From Sulfitobacter sp. F26169L (GTDB taxonomy: Bacteria; Pseudomonadota; Alphaproteobacteria; Rhodobacterales; Rhodobacteraceae): a stretch of 64,000 nucleotides of DNA. The stretch covers positions 255,501-319,500 of the forward strand of contig NZ_JAPMLP010000002.1 in assembly GCF_026410285.1 (NCBI RefSeq), in the 5' to 3' direction. The notes under the pieces are model-generated. The model was given only the letters and a program-made list of their open reading frames with translations. It did not search any database and was not told where the DNA came from. Position numbers and translations under genes: made by a program. Below are positions 9,068 through 16,879 of the stretch, piece after piece. Every line of letters starts with the position of its first letter. The stretch's first letter is position 1.

Positions 9068-9852
9068 CAGCGTACCTGCGTCGTTGCGCTCATCATCTGA
9101 TCAACTGCAGAGATAACTTTTGCATTCATTTCGTAGCCGCGCTGCGCCTCGATCAGCTCCGTAATTTCTCGTACAGCATCAACAGAACTGTCTTCGAGGT
9201 AGCCTTGGCGCAGTGTCCCCAGCCCGTCCTCTCCGGGAGAGGATACAAGCGCGGGGCCGGACGCCTCTGTTTCAAGAAACATGTTGCTGCCGATCGCTTC
9301 CAAACCTTTGGAATTGGTAAAACCGGTCAGCGTGAATTGTCCCAGCAGCTGCCCACCGGCAGCCTCATCGAAGTAGGCATATACCTCACCGTCTGCATTA
9401 ATCGAAACGCTGCGCGCATCGGCGGGAATGGTAATTTCCGGCCCGACAGGAAACCCTTCGGATGTTACAATCAACCCTTCGCCCGTGCGTTTCAGCCCGC
9501 CGTCACGTGTGTATGCGGTCTGCCCGCTGGGCAGCGTGACCTCCAGATATCCCTGCCCCTCAATCGCGACGTCCAGATCGCCCTGCGTTGCAGAAAGCGA
9601 GCCCTGCTGCAAATGCAGACTGACTGCGGCGGGGCGCACCCCAAGACCCAACTGGATACCAGTTGGCAAAACGGTACCATCGGAGGCATTGACCGATCCC
9701 GCCCGCGCCATTTGTTGATAGTGCAGATCGGCAAATTCGGCACGACGAGCATTGTAGCCGGTCGTGCTCATATTGGCGAGATTGTTGGAAATCGTCTCGA
9801 CCCGCATTTGCTGGGCACTCATTCCGGTTGCGGCAATTTTAAGGGCGCGCAT
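9067..9852 (-). CDS. flgG: Distal rod protein FlgG
   Basis: 261 residues, the canonical FlgG length. The N-terminal rod motif IAATGMSAQQMRVETISNNLAN is present and the C-terminal helix ELIEAQRGYEMNAKVI is conserved. FlgG builds the distal rod that crosses the periplasm. Followed 12 nt downstream of flgF and coupled to flgA by TGATG. Confidence 0.97.
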   Translation of the reverse strand: MRALKIAATGMSAQQMRVETISNNLANMSTTGYNARRAEFADLHYQQMARAGSVNASDGTVLPTGIQLGLGVRPAAVSLHLQQGSLSATQGDLDVAIEGQGYLEVTLPSGQTAYTRDGGLKRTGEGLIVTSEGFPVGPEITIPADARSVSINADGEVYAYFDEAAGGQLLGQFTLTGFTNSKGLEAIGSNMFLETEASGPALVSSPGEDGLGTLRQGYLEDSSVDAVREITELIEAQRGYEMNAKVISAVDQMMSATTQVR

Positions 9853-9864
9853 CGGCTTACTCCT

Positions 9865-10584
9865 TTATTGGGATTGTGTGAGGGTTTTTACGGCGGCGCG
9901 AACACGCTCGTCCTCAGTTTGTAAAAAGCTCTGGCCCATTTCATAGGCGCGCTGAACCTCTATCATCCGGGAAATTTCAAGCAGCGGGTTTACATTTGAC
10001 CCCTCAACAAACCCTTGCAATACGCGCGCATTTTCGGCCGGTTCATCCCCAGCATCAGCGCGAAACAACACGCCATCTTCGCGGATCATATCCAACGGTG
10101 CCAATGGCCGCACCAGCGCCATCTGCCCCAGTGGCGCGCCATTGATACTCAACGTGCCATCAGACGAAACCGATAGTGTTCCCGCCTCTGCGGGGACAAA
10201 CAGCGGCGCGCGGCCTGCATCAAGCACCGGAAACCCGTCCGGTGTAACCAGTTGCCCATCAGCGCTGGGCGAAAATGCACCCGCGCGGGTGAGACGGTCT
10301 CCCATCGGGGTCTGGATAACGAAGTACCCATCCCCCTCAATCGCAAAGTCAAATGTGCCGTTCGTCTGACGCAAACCGCCTTGTTCAAAGGAGGTCTTTC
10401 CGATGTTGCCCTGCCCCATCGAAAGAGAAGTACCACGATCTACAGGCTTCACGTATTCGGAAAAAATCACACCTTCTGCGCGAAATCCCGTCGTGGCAGC
10501 GTTTGCAATATTATTTGCCACGGTCTGCATCTCACGTTGCAGGCCCGACTGTCGAGACAGCGTAATATATCCGGTACTTTCCAT
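9865..10584 (-). CDS. flgF: Proximal rod protein FlgF
   Basis: 239 residues. It has the rod/hook N-terminal motif (LSRQSGLQREMQTVANNIAN) and C-terminal motif (ISRMIEVQRAYEMGQSFLQ). Length and position just before flgG indicate FlgF. It forms part of the proximal rod, exported by the type III apparatus. 2 nt from fliQ. Confidence 0.96.
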   Translation of the reverse strand: MESTGYITLSRQSGLQREMQTVANNIANAATTGFRAEGVIFSEYVKPVDRGTSLSMGQGNIGKTSFEQGGLRQTNGTFDFAIEGDGYFVIQTPMGDRLTRAGAFSPSADGQLVTPDGFPVLDAGRAPLFVPAEAGTLSVSSDGTLSINGAPLGQMALVRPLAPLDMIREDGVLFRADAGDEPAENARVLQGFVEGSNVNPLLEISRMIEVQRAYEMGQSFLQTEDERVRAAVKTLTQSQ

Positions 10585-10586
10585 CT

Positions 10587-10856
10587 TTATCCTCCGATAA
10601 TCAGCGGGATGATTTGGTTATGAAAAAACGCGACAAGCGAGTTGGTCATGAAGTGCATCGACATCCAGAACACGACGGCAATCGCCGCCAGTTTGGGCAC
10701 AAATGTCAGTGTCATTTCCTGTACGGATGTAAGCGCCTGGACCAACCCGATTGAGACACCAGTAACCAATGCCGCAATCAGGATCGGCAAAGAGATTACT
10801 ACTGCAACCCATAGCCCCTGACGCATGGTGTCATAGAACACCAGTTCATCCATCAT
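10587..10856 (-). CDS. fliQ: Flagellar export protein FliQ
   Basis: 89 residues with two membrane helices (about residues 13-38 and 52-75), including the family pattern TSVQEMTLTFVPKLAAI. FliQ is a small subunit of the FliPQR export gate. It shares one base with fliE (TGATG), so the rod adaptor and the gate subunit are translated together. Confidence 0.96.
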   Translation of the reverse strand: MMDELVFYDTMRQGLWVAVVISLPILIAALVTGVSIGLVQALTSVQEMTLTFVPKLAAIAVVFWMSMHFMTNSLVAFFHNQIIPLIIGG

Positions 10857-11146
10857 CAGACAGGCATCCGCAGAATTTCCTGATAGGCTTCGACAACTTT
10901 GTTTCGCACAGTTACCGCCGTTTCGACCGCCAGTTCGGTTTGCGCCAAAGCCTGTACCAAAGCGTGAGGATCAGCATTGCCCATCATCGTCGACTGCGCG
11001 ACCTGTTCGGATTTCGCCAAGGTGGATGCGAAATCACCGGCGATACCCTTTAGCGCCGCAGCCGCGCCGCCTTCCCCCTCACCAGGTGTGGTGGCAGGTT
11101 TTGCGGTGGCGTAATTCTGGATTGCGGAAAGTGTTTTCAATTCCAT
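10856..11146 (-). CDS. fliE: MS-ring/rod junction protein FliE
   Basis: 96 residues, soluble, without signal peptide. The C-terminal region ALVQALAQTELAVETAVTVRNK and VEAYQEILRMPV is the FliE signature. FliE links the MS ring to the proximal rod and is the first rod substrate exported. 45 nt downstream of flgC. Confidence 0.95.
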   Translation of the reverse strand: MELKTLSAIQNYATAKPATTPGEGEGGAAAALKGIAGDFASTLAKSEQVAQSTMMGNADPHALVQALAQTELAVETAVTVRNKVVEAYQEILRMPV

Positions 11147-11191
11147 TCTGGAACTCCTTCTGAAAAGTTGACCCGTAAGTCGCAGATTTTA

Positions 11192-11584
11192 CTAATTACG
11201 TAAAAGTTGCATTAAGCTGCTCGACATCTTGCGTGCCTGATCAAACATTTTCAGGTTTGCCTCATAGCTGCGCTGGGCTTCACGTGCATCTGCAAGTTCG
11301 ATCAAAAGGTTCACGTTGGAGCCTTCGTATTGTCCTGTTTCGTCGGCCATCGGATGTGCCGGATCGTACACTTGTGCCAACTCGCTCTGATCCAGACGCA
11401 CGCGCCCGACCTCCACTTTTGACACCCGATCACCCTGCCCCATCGCTGTTTCGAACGAGACAAGTTTTCGCCGATACCCCGGTGTATCTGCGTTGGAAAT
11501 ATTCTCGGACAGGTGGCGCAAACGCTGCGCCTGCGCCTGCATTCCACTGGCAGAAACGGATCGGGCTGAAGAAAAATCGGTCAT
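11192..11584 (-). CDS. flgC: Proximal rod protein FlgC
   Basis: 130 residues. The N-terminal rod signature reads ASGMQAQAQRLRHLSENISN, followed by ADTPGYRRK, and the C-terminal helix is EAQRSYEANLKMFDQA. Length fits FlgC (about 134). Second gene of the minus-strand operon, 11 nt after flgB. Confidence 0.96.
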   Translation of the reverse strand: MTDFSSARSVSASGMQAQAQRLRHLSENISNADTPGYRRKLVSFETAMGQGDRVSKVEVGRVRLDQSELAQVYDPAHPMADETGQYEGSNVNLLIELADAREAQRSYEANLKMFDQARKMSSSLMQLLRN

Positions 11585-11595
11585 AAATATCGCTC

Positions 11596-11982
11596 CTATC
11601 TTGTACGCACGGAAACACGCAGCACATCCAGCGCAGATTTGTAGATTGCCAGCGCGCGGTCATGATGGCTTTTGACTTCGGCCGCCTTCATCATCTCTGT
11701 CTCAAGCGATACGGTGTTGCCGTTGGGATTATCGCCGTTGCGCATATCTGTGGGGGTCATCGACTGAACGCTGACACTGCCGTGCAAATGCCCCTGACGT
11801 GTGGCGCGTTGGATGCCTGCCATTTCGTTCGGCGCGTAAAGCTCTGCAAAGGCCGGCATTTCCTTGCCCACATACCCTGGCGTATCTGCATTCGCGACAT
11901 TCTGGGATATCAATGCCTGACTTTGCCCAGCATGGCGGGCCATCGCAGACGCGGTCTGAAAGACTGTTAGATTTTCGAACAT
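11596..11982 (-). CDS. flgB: Proximal rod protein FlgB
   Basis: 128 residues. The family motif QNVANADTPGYVGKEMPAF is present and the C-terminal region (EVKSHHDRALAIYKSALDVL) is a rod helix. I start at the ATG at 11982 (MFENLTVF) rather than ten codons upstream because AGGGAG lies a few bases before it. First gene of the flgB-fliL run and divergent from fliI, so the roughly 80 nt between them must hold both promoters. Confidence 0.95.
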   Translation of the reverse strand: MFENLTVFQTASAMARHAGQSQALISQNVANADTPGYVGKEMPAFAELYAPNEMAGIQRATRQGHLHGSVSVQSMTPTDMRNGDNPNGNTVSLETEMMKAAEVKSHHDRALAIYKSALDVLRVSVRTR

Positions 11983-12062
11983 CGGGATTCTCCCTGCTGC
12001 AATTTCAATCAATGCTTAAGACTGATTCCTTTAGAAACAGTGAGCAGCAGAAAAGGAATGTC

Positions 12063-13400
12063 ATGACAGATGCTTCGCTTATCGACGGGCTTGCCGCCCA
12101 TATCGCCGATCTGCGCACTGTGTGCCCCGTAGGCAGAATCATCCGTGCGGATGGCGCTGCGTTGCACATCACCGGTCTCGCGCATGATGCATCCATCGGA
12201 GACGGGGTGAAGGTTTATCGCAAACGGGGCGTACCATTACAGGGGGAGGTTGTTCAAATTGTTGAGGAAAATCTCGTCATGCTCGCCGAAGAACCGCCAG
12301 AAGGCGTGAGCCTGAATGACAGAGCGACATTATTATCCCCTGCAGTAATCGCCCCCTCTGGTGAGTGGCTTGGCCGGATTATTGATCCCATGGGGCAGCC
12401 GCTGGATGGTAAGCCGCTTTTGCGTGGAGCGTTTTCGCGACGATTATTATGTTCACCGCCTGACGCTGCCAAGCGGCGCGCGTTCGGCCATCGCCTTGGA
12501 ACCGGGCTGGCTGTTACCAACACGGTGCTTCCGATGGTCAAAGGGCAACGCATGGGGTTATTCGCAGGATCAGGCGTCGGAAAATCTACTCTGCTGGGTC
12601 AGTTCGCACGTCATATGAGCGCTGAGATCGTCGTGATCGCCATGATTGGCGAGCGGGGGCGCGAATTACGCCATTTCGTTGATAACGTTTTAGGGCCTGA
12701 GGGCCTTTCACGGGCAATTGTTGTGGCCGCGACGTCTGATCAATCACCCCTGTTACGCCGCCGCTGTGCATGGACTGCCATGGCAGTAGCCGAACATTTC
12801 CGCGATGCGGGCCAATCGGTTCTTTTTCTCGCTGATTCAATCACCCGTTTTGCCGAAGCACATCGTGAAGTTGCTGTAGCTGCTGGCGAAGCACCCGTTC
12901 TTCGTGGCTATCCTCCCTCAACGACCCATCTTATCACTTCGTTATGTGAGCGCGCTGGACCCGGAGCAGGATCACAGGGGGACATTACTGCTCTTCTGAG
13001 CGTTCTTGTCGCCGGATCCGATATGGACGAGCCAATAGCTGACATCCTTCGCGGTGTTCTTGACGGTCATATCGTATTGGATCGCACAATTGCAGAGCGC
13101 GGTAGATTCCCCGCTGTGGATGTCTTGCGCTCCGTCTCACGCAGCTTACCTGCAGCGGCGAATGATCGTGAGAACCGCCTACTCGTTTTGATCCGAAAAA
13201 TGATTAGCTTATATGATTCAAACGCCATGATGATCCGCGCTGGACTTTACACTCACGGAAGTGATCCCGAAATTGACAAAGCGATTCAGCTACATCCGGA
13301 AATCGAAGCGTTTCTGGCAAAGGTGGAGCCAGATGACCCGCAGCGCAGCTTCAGCCAGTTGGAACTTATTCTCCGTCGCGCCGGACTCGGTCAGGGTTAG
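12063..13400 (+). CDS. fliI: Flagellar export ATPase FliI
   Basis: 445 residues. Walker A GLFAGSGVGKST is at about 165-176, the MIGERGRE block at 195-202 and Walker B SVLFLADS at 252-259, all as in F1-beta-like type III ATPases. FliI energises export together with FliH and FliJ. The start at 12063 has AAAAGG 6 nt upstream; the open frame extends further upstream only antisense to flgB. Its last four bases overlap the end of the convergent DUF1217 gene. fliH is not seen next to it. Confidence 0.96.
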   Translation: MTDASLIDGLAAHIADLRTVCPVGRIIRADGAALHITGLAHDASIGDGVKVYRKRGVPLQGEVVQIVEENLVMLAEEPPEGVSLNDRATLLSPAVIAPSGEWLGRIIDPMGQPLDGKPLLRGAFSRRLLCSPPDAAKRRAFGHRLGTGLAVTNTVLPMVKGQRMGLFAGSGVGKSTLLGQFARHMSAEIVVIAMIGERGRELRHFVDNVLGPEGLSRAIVVAATSDQSPLLRRRCAWTAMAVAEHFRDAGQSVLFLADSITRFAEAHREVAVAAGEAPVLRGYPPSTTHLITSLCERAGPGAGSQGDITALLSVLVAGSDMDEPIADILRGVLDGHIVLDRTIAERGRFPAVDVLRSVSRSLPAAANDRENRLLVLIRKMISLYDSNAMMIRAGLYTHGSDPEIDKAIQLHPEIEAFLAKVEPDDPQRSFSQLELILRRAGLGQG

Positions 13401-14188
13401 CCGCCTTGCAAAAGTGTAAGGGCAATTGCGTTAGATGAATAGCCTGCGTTGAATTGAGATATCTGATCACGGACAACGTATTTTGTTATCAACTCCTGAA
13501 CTATCTTCGGATCGCTGAATAGCTCCAAATCATCTGATCCGAACTCTTTCTTAGCGCGATCCTTAAAGACACCGAGCTGCTGATCAATGTCGATCTGGCC
13601 GAAAGCGGCAGGCAAATTTAATGCTTTCTCAAATATTTTTCGCAAGGGCGGTTCACCCATCAAGGTAAACCACTTTGCATCATTTGACATGTCCTTTTGT
13701 GCCAAGACTCCCATCTGCCGCTCTGCGTATAACGCAAAGCGCATTGCTTCGTTTTGTTGCCCGGCTGCGACTTCAAATTCGAGCTTCTCGAAACGGTCGA
13801 TGATAGCTTCAGCAAAAATGGGTTCGTCAACTTTCAGATACTCACTTGGGCCGAATCCGAAGGCCTGTGACATCTCTTTATAGCGCGGGTCTGTAAAGCG
13901 GTTTGCCAGCGCATCACTACTTGTCGTGCCTTCTTCAAGCATTTTTCGAATGAAAAATTTGCTGTTTATATCGTCCTGTAGACCAAATGCGCCCAGCGCG
14001 ACGTTCAATAACCGTCTGTCTGCAACCAGTTGTTCTGCGGTTTCGATGGCGCCAATATTCTCGCGGAAATATTCGGTATCGCGTTGCAGCTGGGTGCTTT
14101 GTGTAAATGCTTTGAATTGGCTATCATAAGTGTCTTGTAGAAATCGCCAGCCCCCAAGGCCGTTTATTGGAATAACAGGCTGAAACAT
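13397..14188 (-). CDS. DUF1217-type flagellar-cluster protein
   Basis: 263 residues, soluble, mainly helical. The pattern GWRFLQDTYDSQFKAFTQS, then RRLLNVALGAFGLQDDINSKFF and FTDPRYKEMSQAFGFG, matches DUF1217-type proteins as I know them from alphaproteobacterial flagellar clusters. Function unknown. The repeated 'NRFTDPRY' style blocks suggest a structural or secreted axial-type component. Its first base coincides with the last base of flbT, implying coupling. Tail overlaps fliI by 4 nt. Confidence 0.82.
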   Translation of the reverse strand: MFQPVIPINGLGGWRFLQDTYDSQFKAFTQSTQLQRDTEYFRENIGAIETAEQLVADRRLLNVALGAFGLQDDINSKFFIRKMLEEGTTSSDALANRFTDPRYKEMSQAFGFGPSEYLKVDEPIFAEAIIDRFEKLEFEVAAGQQNEAMRFALYAERQMGVLAQKDMSNDAKWFTLMGEPPLRKIFEKALNLPAAFGQIDIDQQLGVFKDRAKKEFGSDDLELFSDPKIVQELITKYVVRDQISQFNAGYSSNAIALTLLQGG

Positions 14189-14592
14189 TAGCTTGGCCGG
14201 ACGGCCAGAAGCCGCTCTTCGCGGGGCAAAAGTGCACGTAACGCCTTAAGCGTCCGATAATGCTGCTTGTCGATTACCGCTTGGCTCGCTTCCGCCAGCA
14301 TCTGGCGGCTGTCTGCATCTGTGAACACTTGGCTCAATTCCTCAACCTGTCGCAACAAGGGCAAATGCGCGCTGTCAGCATCCTTGTCCCCAGACAGAAC
14401 CAGTTGCACAGCAAAAAGAGTCCGGCGCACCGGCGTTTTCGCATCTTCCGGATGGATTGCATCCCGAAGCCGCAATATTTTAGCGTCAGGTGTCATTATG
14501 GCGAGGCGGCTGCGCCGGTCTCCATTTTCGATAACGGCGCCATTAATCAGAACGCGCTCTTTTGGACCAAGCTTAAGGACAAGACCACTCAT
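14188..14592 (-). CDS. flbT: Flagellin mRNA regulator FlbT
   Basis: 134 residues. The N-terminus SGLVLKLGPKERVLINGAVI and the following NGDRRSRL are diagnostic for FlbT. In Caulobacter FlbT binds the flagellin mRNA leader and promotes its decay until the hook is complete; its partner FlaF acts in the opposite direction. I start at ATG 14592 (MSGLVLKL) because it matches family N-termini and has GGA about 8 nt upstream. An ATG four codons earlier (14604) is possible. Immediately follows flaF. Confidence 0.93.
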   Translation of the reverse strand: MSGLVLKLGPKERVLINGAVIENGDRRSRLAIMTPDAKILRLRDAIHPEDAKTPVRRTLFAVQLVLSGDKDADSAHLPLLRQVEELSQVFTDADSRQMLAEASQAVIDKQHYRTLKALRALLPREERLLAVRPS

Positions 14593-14605
14593 ATTGGATT
14601 CCATT

Positions 14606-14959
14606 CTATTTCAGTCCGCGCAATATCGCAGTGTTAACCTCTACCAACGGTGTCGCTGAGTCTTCTCGGTTGATAACTTTGCGGGTATGATGCTCAGTGA
14701 ACTCCGCAAGGTAAATCAGCCGCGCGCGCAGGTCATCGGGCAAGAGATTTTCGGGGCTTGCGACATCCATCGCCAGCTTGCGCCACAGAGTGCGGTTCTC
14801 ATGCAGTGCATGAACTAACCTATTAAAATCCTTCGCCTTAATCGCCGTCGTCAGGCGTGATGTTATGCGCGCAATAACATCATACTCTGCCTTTCGCGCA
14901 GATTTCAATGGTGCGGCGGTCGGCGCATATCCAATATGCGCAAGTACTGTTGCGTTCAC
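14606..14959 (-). CDS. flaF: Flagellin regulator FlaF
   Basis: 117 residues, helical. The pattern RKAEYDVIARITSRL, NRTLWRKLAMDV, LPDDLRARLIYLAEFT is characteristic of FlaF. It is required for flagellin synthesis or secretion in alphaproteobacteria and antagonises FlbT. It sits between the flagellin gene and flbT, separated from flagellin by a strong stem-loop at 14990-15011. Confidence 0.93.
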   Translation of the reverse strand: MNATVLAHIGYAPTAAPLKSARKAEYDVIARITSRLTTAIKAKDFNRLVHALHENRTLWRKLAMDVASPENLLPDDLRARLIYLAEFTEHHTRKVINREDSATPLVEVNTAILRGLK

Positions 14960-14989
14960 GGATTTCCCTACTCATTAATGGTTTTGTGC

Positions 14990-15011
14990 GGGGGCGCTGA
15001 CATGCGCCCCC
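14990..15011 (-). terminator. Stem-loop after the flagellin gene
   Basis: Perfect 8-bp inverted repeat GGGGGCGC / GCGCCCCC with a 6-nt loop, 24 nt past the flagellin stop. On the transcribed (minus) strand it is not followed by a clear U-run, so it may act as a leaky terminator or 3' stabiliser that lowers read-through into flaF-flbT-DUF1217. Confidence 0.6.
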
Positions 15012-15034
15012 AACTATTATCAGGAAGCCTTGAT

Positions 15035-15883
15035 TTAACGGAACAACGACAGGATAGTCTGCGGCGTTTGGTTGGCGATCGAAAGCGCCTGAACACCCAA
15101 TTGCTGCTGTGTTTGCAGCGCCTGAAGTTTGGCTGATGCCGCCTCCATGTCTGTATCGACCAAGGCGCCGATACCCGATGTCAAAGAGTCGGATAGCTTT
15201 GACACGAAATTGGCCTGATCATCCAGCCGCTTGGCTGCCGTACCAAGGTTTGCCGCGCCTGTGATCGCGAGATCAAGCATTGTGGTCAGCTCACCATAGG
15301 TAGTTGCAGCGTCTGCTGTATCCGCGGTTCCCGTCAGCGTTACGCCGGTCACCGACGCTTCCAGATTCGCAGAATCTACACTGATGGTTGTGGCCGTTGG
15401 CGCAGCATTACCAACTCGATTGATCGCACCGACAACTGTCATTGATGTTGTACCAGCACCGGCGCCATCCACATCAGTGTTGAGCAAATTGACGCCGTTA
15501 AACTGTGATCCGGCAACGATCGAGTCAAGTTGCAGCTTTTTTTCGGCCATTTCCGTGCCAATCTGTCCAAAATCCGCACCCTCCGACTGGGCAGAAATTG
15601 CTAACTGCTGCATTTCTTTAATCGTTTCGACGATCAATTCAGCGCCGGCACTGGCCACAGCAATAGCCGATTGGCCCGTTGCAAGGCTGTCTTTGACAGC
15701 ATCCAGACCGGAAACATCGGATTCCATGACTTTCGAAATTGCCCAGATCGATGCGTTATCTTTTGCTGAACCGATTTCCTTGCCGGTCGAAATCTGGCTT
15801 TGCGTTTCTGACAAATTGTTGTTGATGGATTTCAAAGTTTGCAGCGCTACCATTGCGCTGTTGTTTGTAAGAATGCTCGACAT
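15035..15883 (-). CDS. fliC: Flagellin
   Basis: 282 residues. The N-terminal D0/D1 region (SSILTNNSAMVALQTLKSIN, AKDNASIWAISKVMESD) and the C-terminal region (ALQTQQQLGVQALSIANQTP) are conserved, with a short variable centre typical of the compact flagellins of this order. It polymerises into the filament. AAAGGA stands about 10 nt before the ATG. The only flagellin in the window. The 254 nt upstream hold its promoter and a long leader that FlbT may target. Codon use is clean, as expected for a highly expressed gene. Confidence 0.96.
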   Translation of the reverse strand: MSSILTNNSAMVALQTLKSINNNLSETQSQISTGKEIGSAKDNASIWAISKVMESDVSGLDAVKDSLATGQSAIAVASAGAELIVETIKEMQQLAISAQSEGADFGQIGTEMAEKKLQLDSIVAGSQFNGVNLLNTDVDGAGAGTTSMTVVGAINRVGNAAPTATTISVDSANLEASVTGVTLTGTADTADAATTYGELTTMLDLAITGAANLGTAAKRLDDQANFVSKLSDSLTSGIGALVDTDMEAASAKLQALQTQQQLGVQALSIANQTPQTILSLFR

Positions 15884-16137
15884 TGAAGCATGTTCCTTTC
15901 GTGTCGACGCTTTGCGCCGGATAACGTCTGCACAAAAATGCGGACAGGAATGCCATTCTGACGTTTACAATCGCCCGTTCCGAGCAATGTGCCACCCGTG
16001 TACCGGATGCATCGCCATATTGCTGCTTTGGCTCTTTCTATATTCTTAACGCGGCCGATCGCTCTTCCGTGAATTTGATTCAATTGGATTTCCTGCAAAA
16101 ATCACCAAAACAGCGCGTGCTTCACGGTTCCTAATTT

Positions 16138-16491
16138 TCATGAACGCTTTTCAAGCTTTGGTTTTGTGTCTGCAAGGATGTCCTGCTTTCGCCCTTGTGC
16201 GTCATAGGTTTCTAGTGTGGTTTGCACCTGTCGTAGCGCAGCAAGCCGCTTTGCGACTGAACGAACACCATGTAACGCACCATTCAGCAAAAGCTGGTTA
16301 CGGCGCAGTTTACCTTCCAGCGGGATAATTTTTTCCGCTTGTGTTTCAGTATCTTTCAATAGCATCTCAACCATTTCTTCTTTTGCCTCAAGAAGTGTGC
16401 CCAGACCGGTCAGGTCACCTTTCAGGAGTAACGAGCGTTCACGCTCAAGTAGGAAATCAAGCTGTTCAAGGTCAATATTTCCAGCCATCAT
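16138..16491 (-). CDS. FlgN-like flagellar chaperone
   Basis: 117 residues, almost wholly helical. The pattern DFLLERERSLLLKGDLTGL, EAKEEMVEML, RNQLLLNGALHGVRSV resembles FlgN, the export chaperone of the hook-filament junction proteins FlgK and FlgL. Start and stop overlap the preceding flgJ-like gene by ATGA. Sequence conservation in the FlgN family is low, so the assignment rests on pattern, size and context. Confidence 0.75.
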   Translation of the reverse strand: MMAGNIDLEQLDFLLERERSLLLKGDLTGLGTLLEAKEEMVEMLLKDTETQAEKIIPLEGKLRRNQLLLNGALHGVRSVAKRLAALRQVQTTLETYDAQGRKQDILADTKPKLEKRS

Positions 16492-16760
16492 TCCGATTTC
16501 TCCTTCAGCGCTTCGAACAAAGACTGCGCCAGACCAATTCCGCCACCCTTCACGATATGTTTTGCCTGCTCCTGAACCAGAAACGAGCCGAACTGTTCTT
16601 CGCCTGCCCCGCCTCCGAAACTTTCGCTGGGTTGTCCAAACCCGGCTGACTGCAACATTTCAGCCAAAAACGCAGATTCAAGATTTTGCGCCGCTTCAAA
16701 AAGCGCTGTTTGACGGTCGGCAGGGGCTGACGGCGATAGCACGGGGGGAATCAGGGTCAT
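16488..16760 (-). CDS. flgJ: FlgJ-like rod-binding protein without hydrolase domain
   Basis: 90 residues, equal to the N-terminal rod-scaffolding half of enteric FlgJ (NLESAFLAEMLQSAGFG; GGGAGEEQFGSFLVQEQAK; GIGLAQSLFEAL). The C-terminal muramidase half is absent, as is usual in Rhodobacterales. It caps the rod during assembly and recruits a separate lytic transglycosylase, here probably 2335-3042. I prefer the ATG at 16760 (MTLIPP) because GGA lies about 9 nt before it and related proteins begin this way; an upstream ATG at 16799 has no ribosome site. Confidence 0.85.
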   Translation of the reverse strand: MTLIPPVLSPSAPADRQTALFEAAQNLESAFLAEMLQSAGFGQPSESFGGGAGEEQFGSFLVQEQAKHIVKGGGIGLAQSLFEALKEKSE

Positions 16761-16879
16761 CGGGAACATTCCATAAATTGCTTCGATTTTTCTGATCATG
16801 GACGCGATTCAGTAAACAACCGGTAAGGAAGTGTATGGATAGTGTTCGATGACAGACGCCGAATCTGAAGAGGCAGTGA

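Noticed and set aside
9052..9924. 290-codon plus-strand frame opposite flgG
   Set aside because: Antisense to a conserved rod gene; translation has no recognisable features.
15884..16137. CtrA binding site (TTAA-N7-TTAA) upstream of flagellin
   Set aside because: Only a partial match (one TTAA half-site and a degenerate second half) is present. Flagellar control by CtrA is likely from family knowledge, but no site can be supported here.
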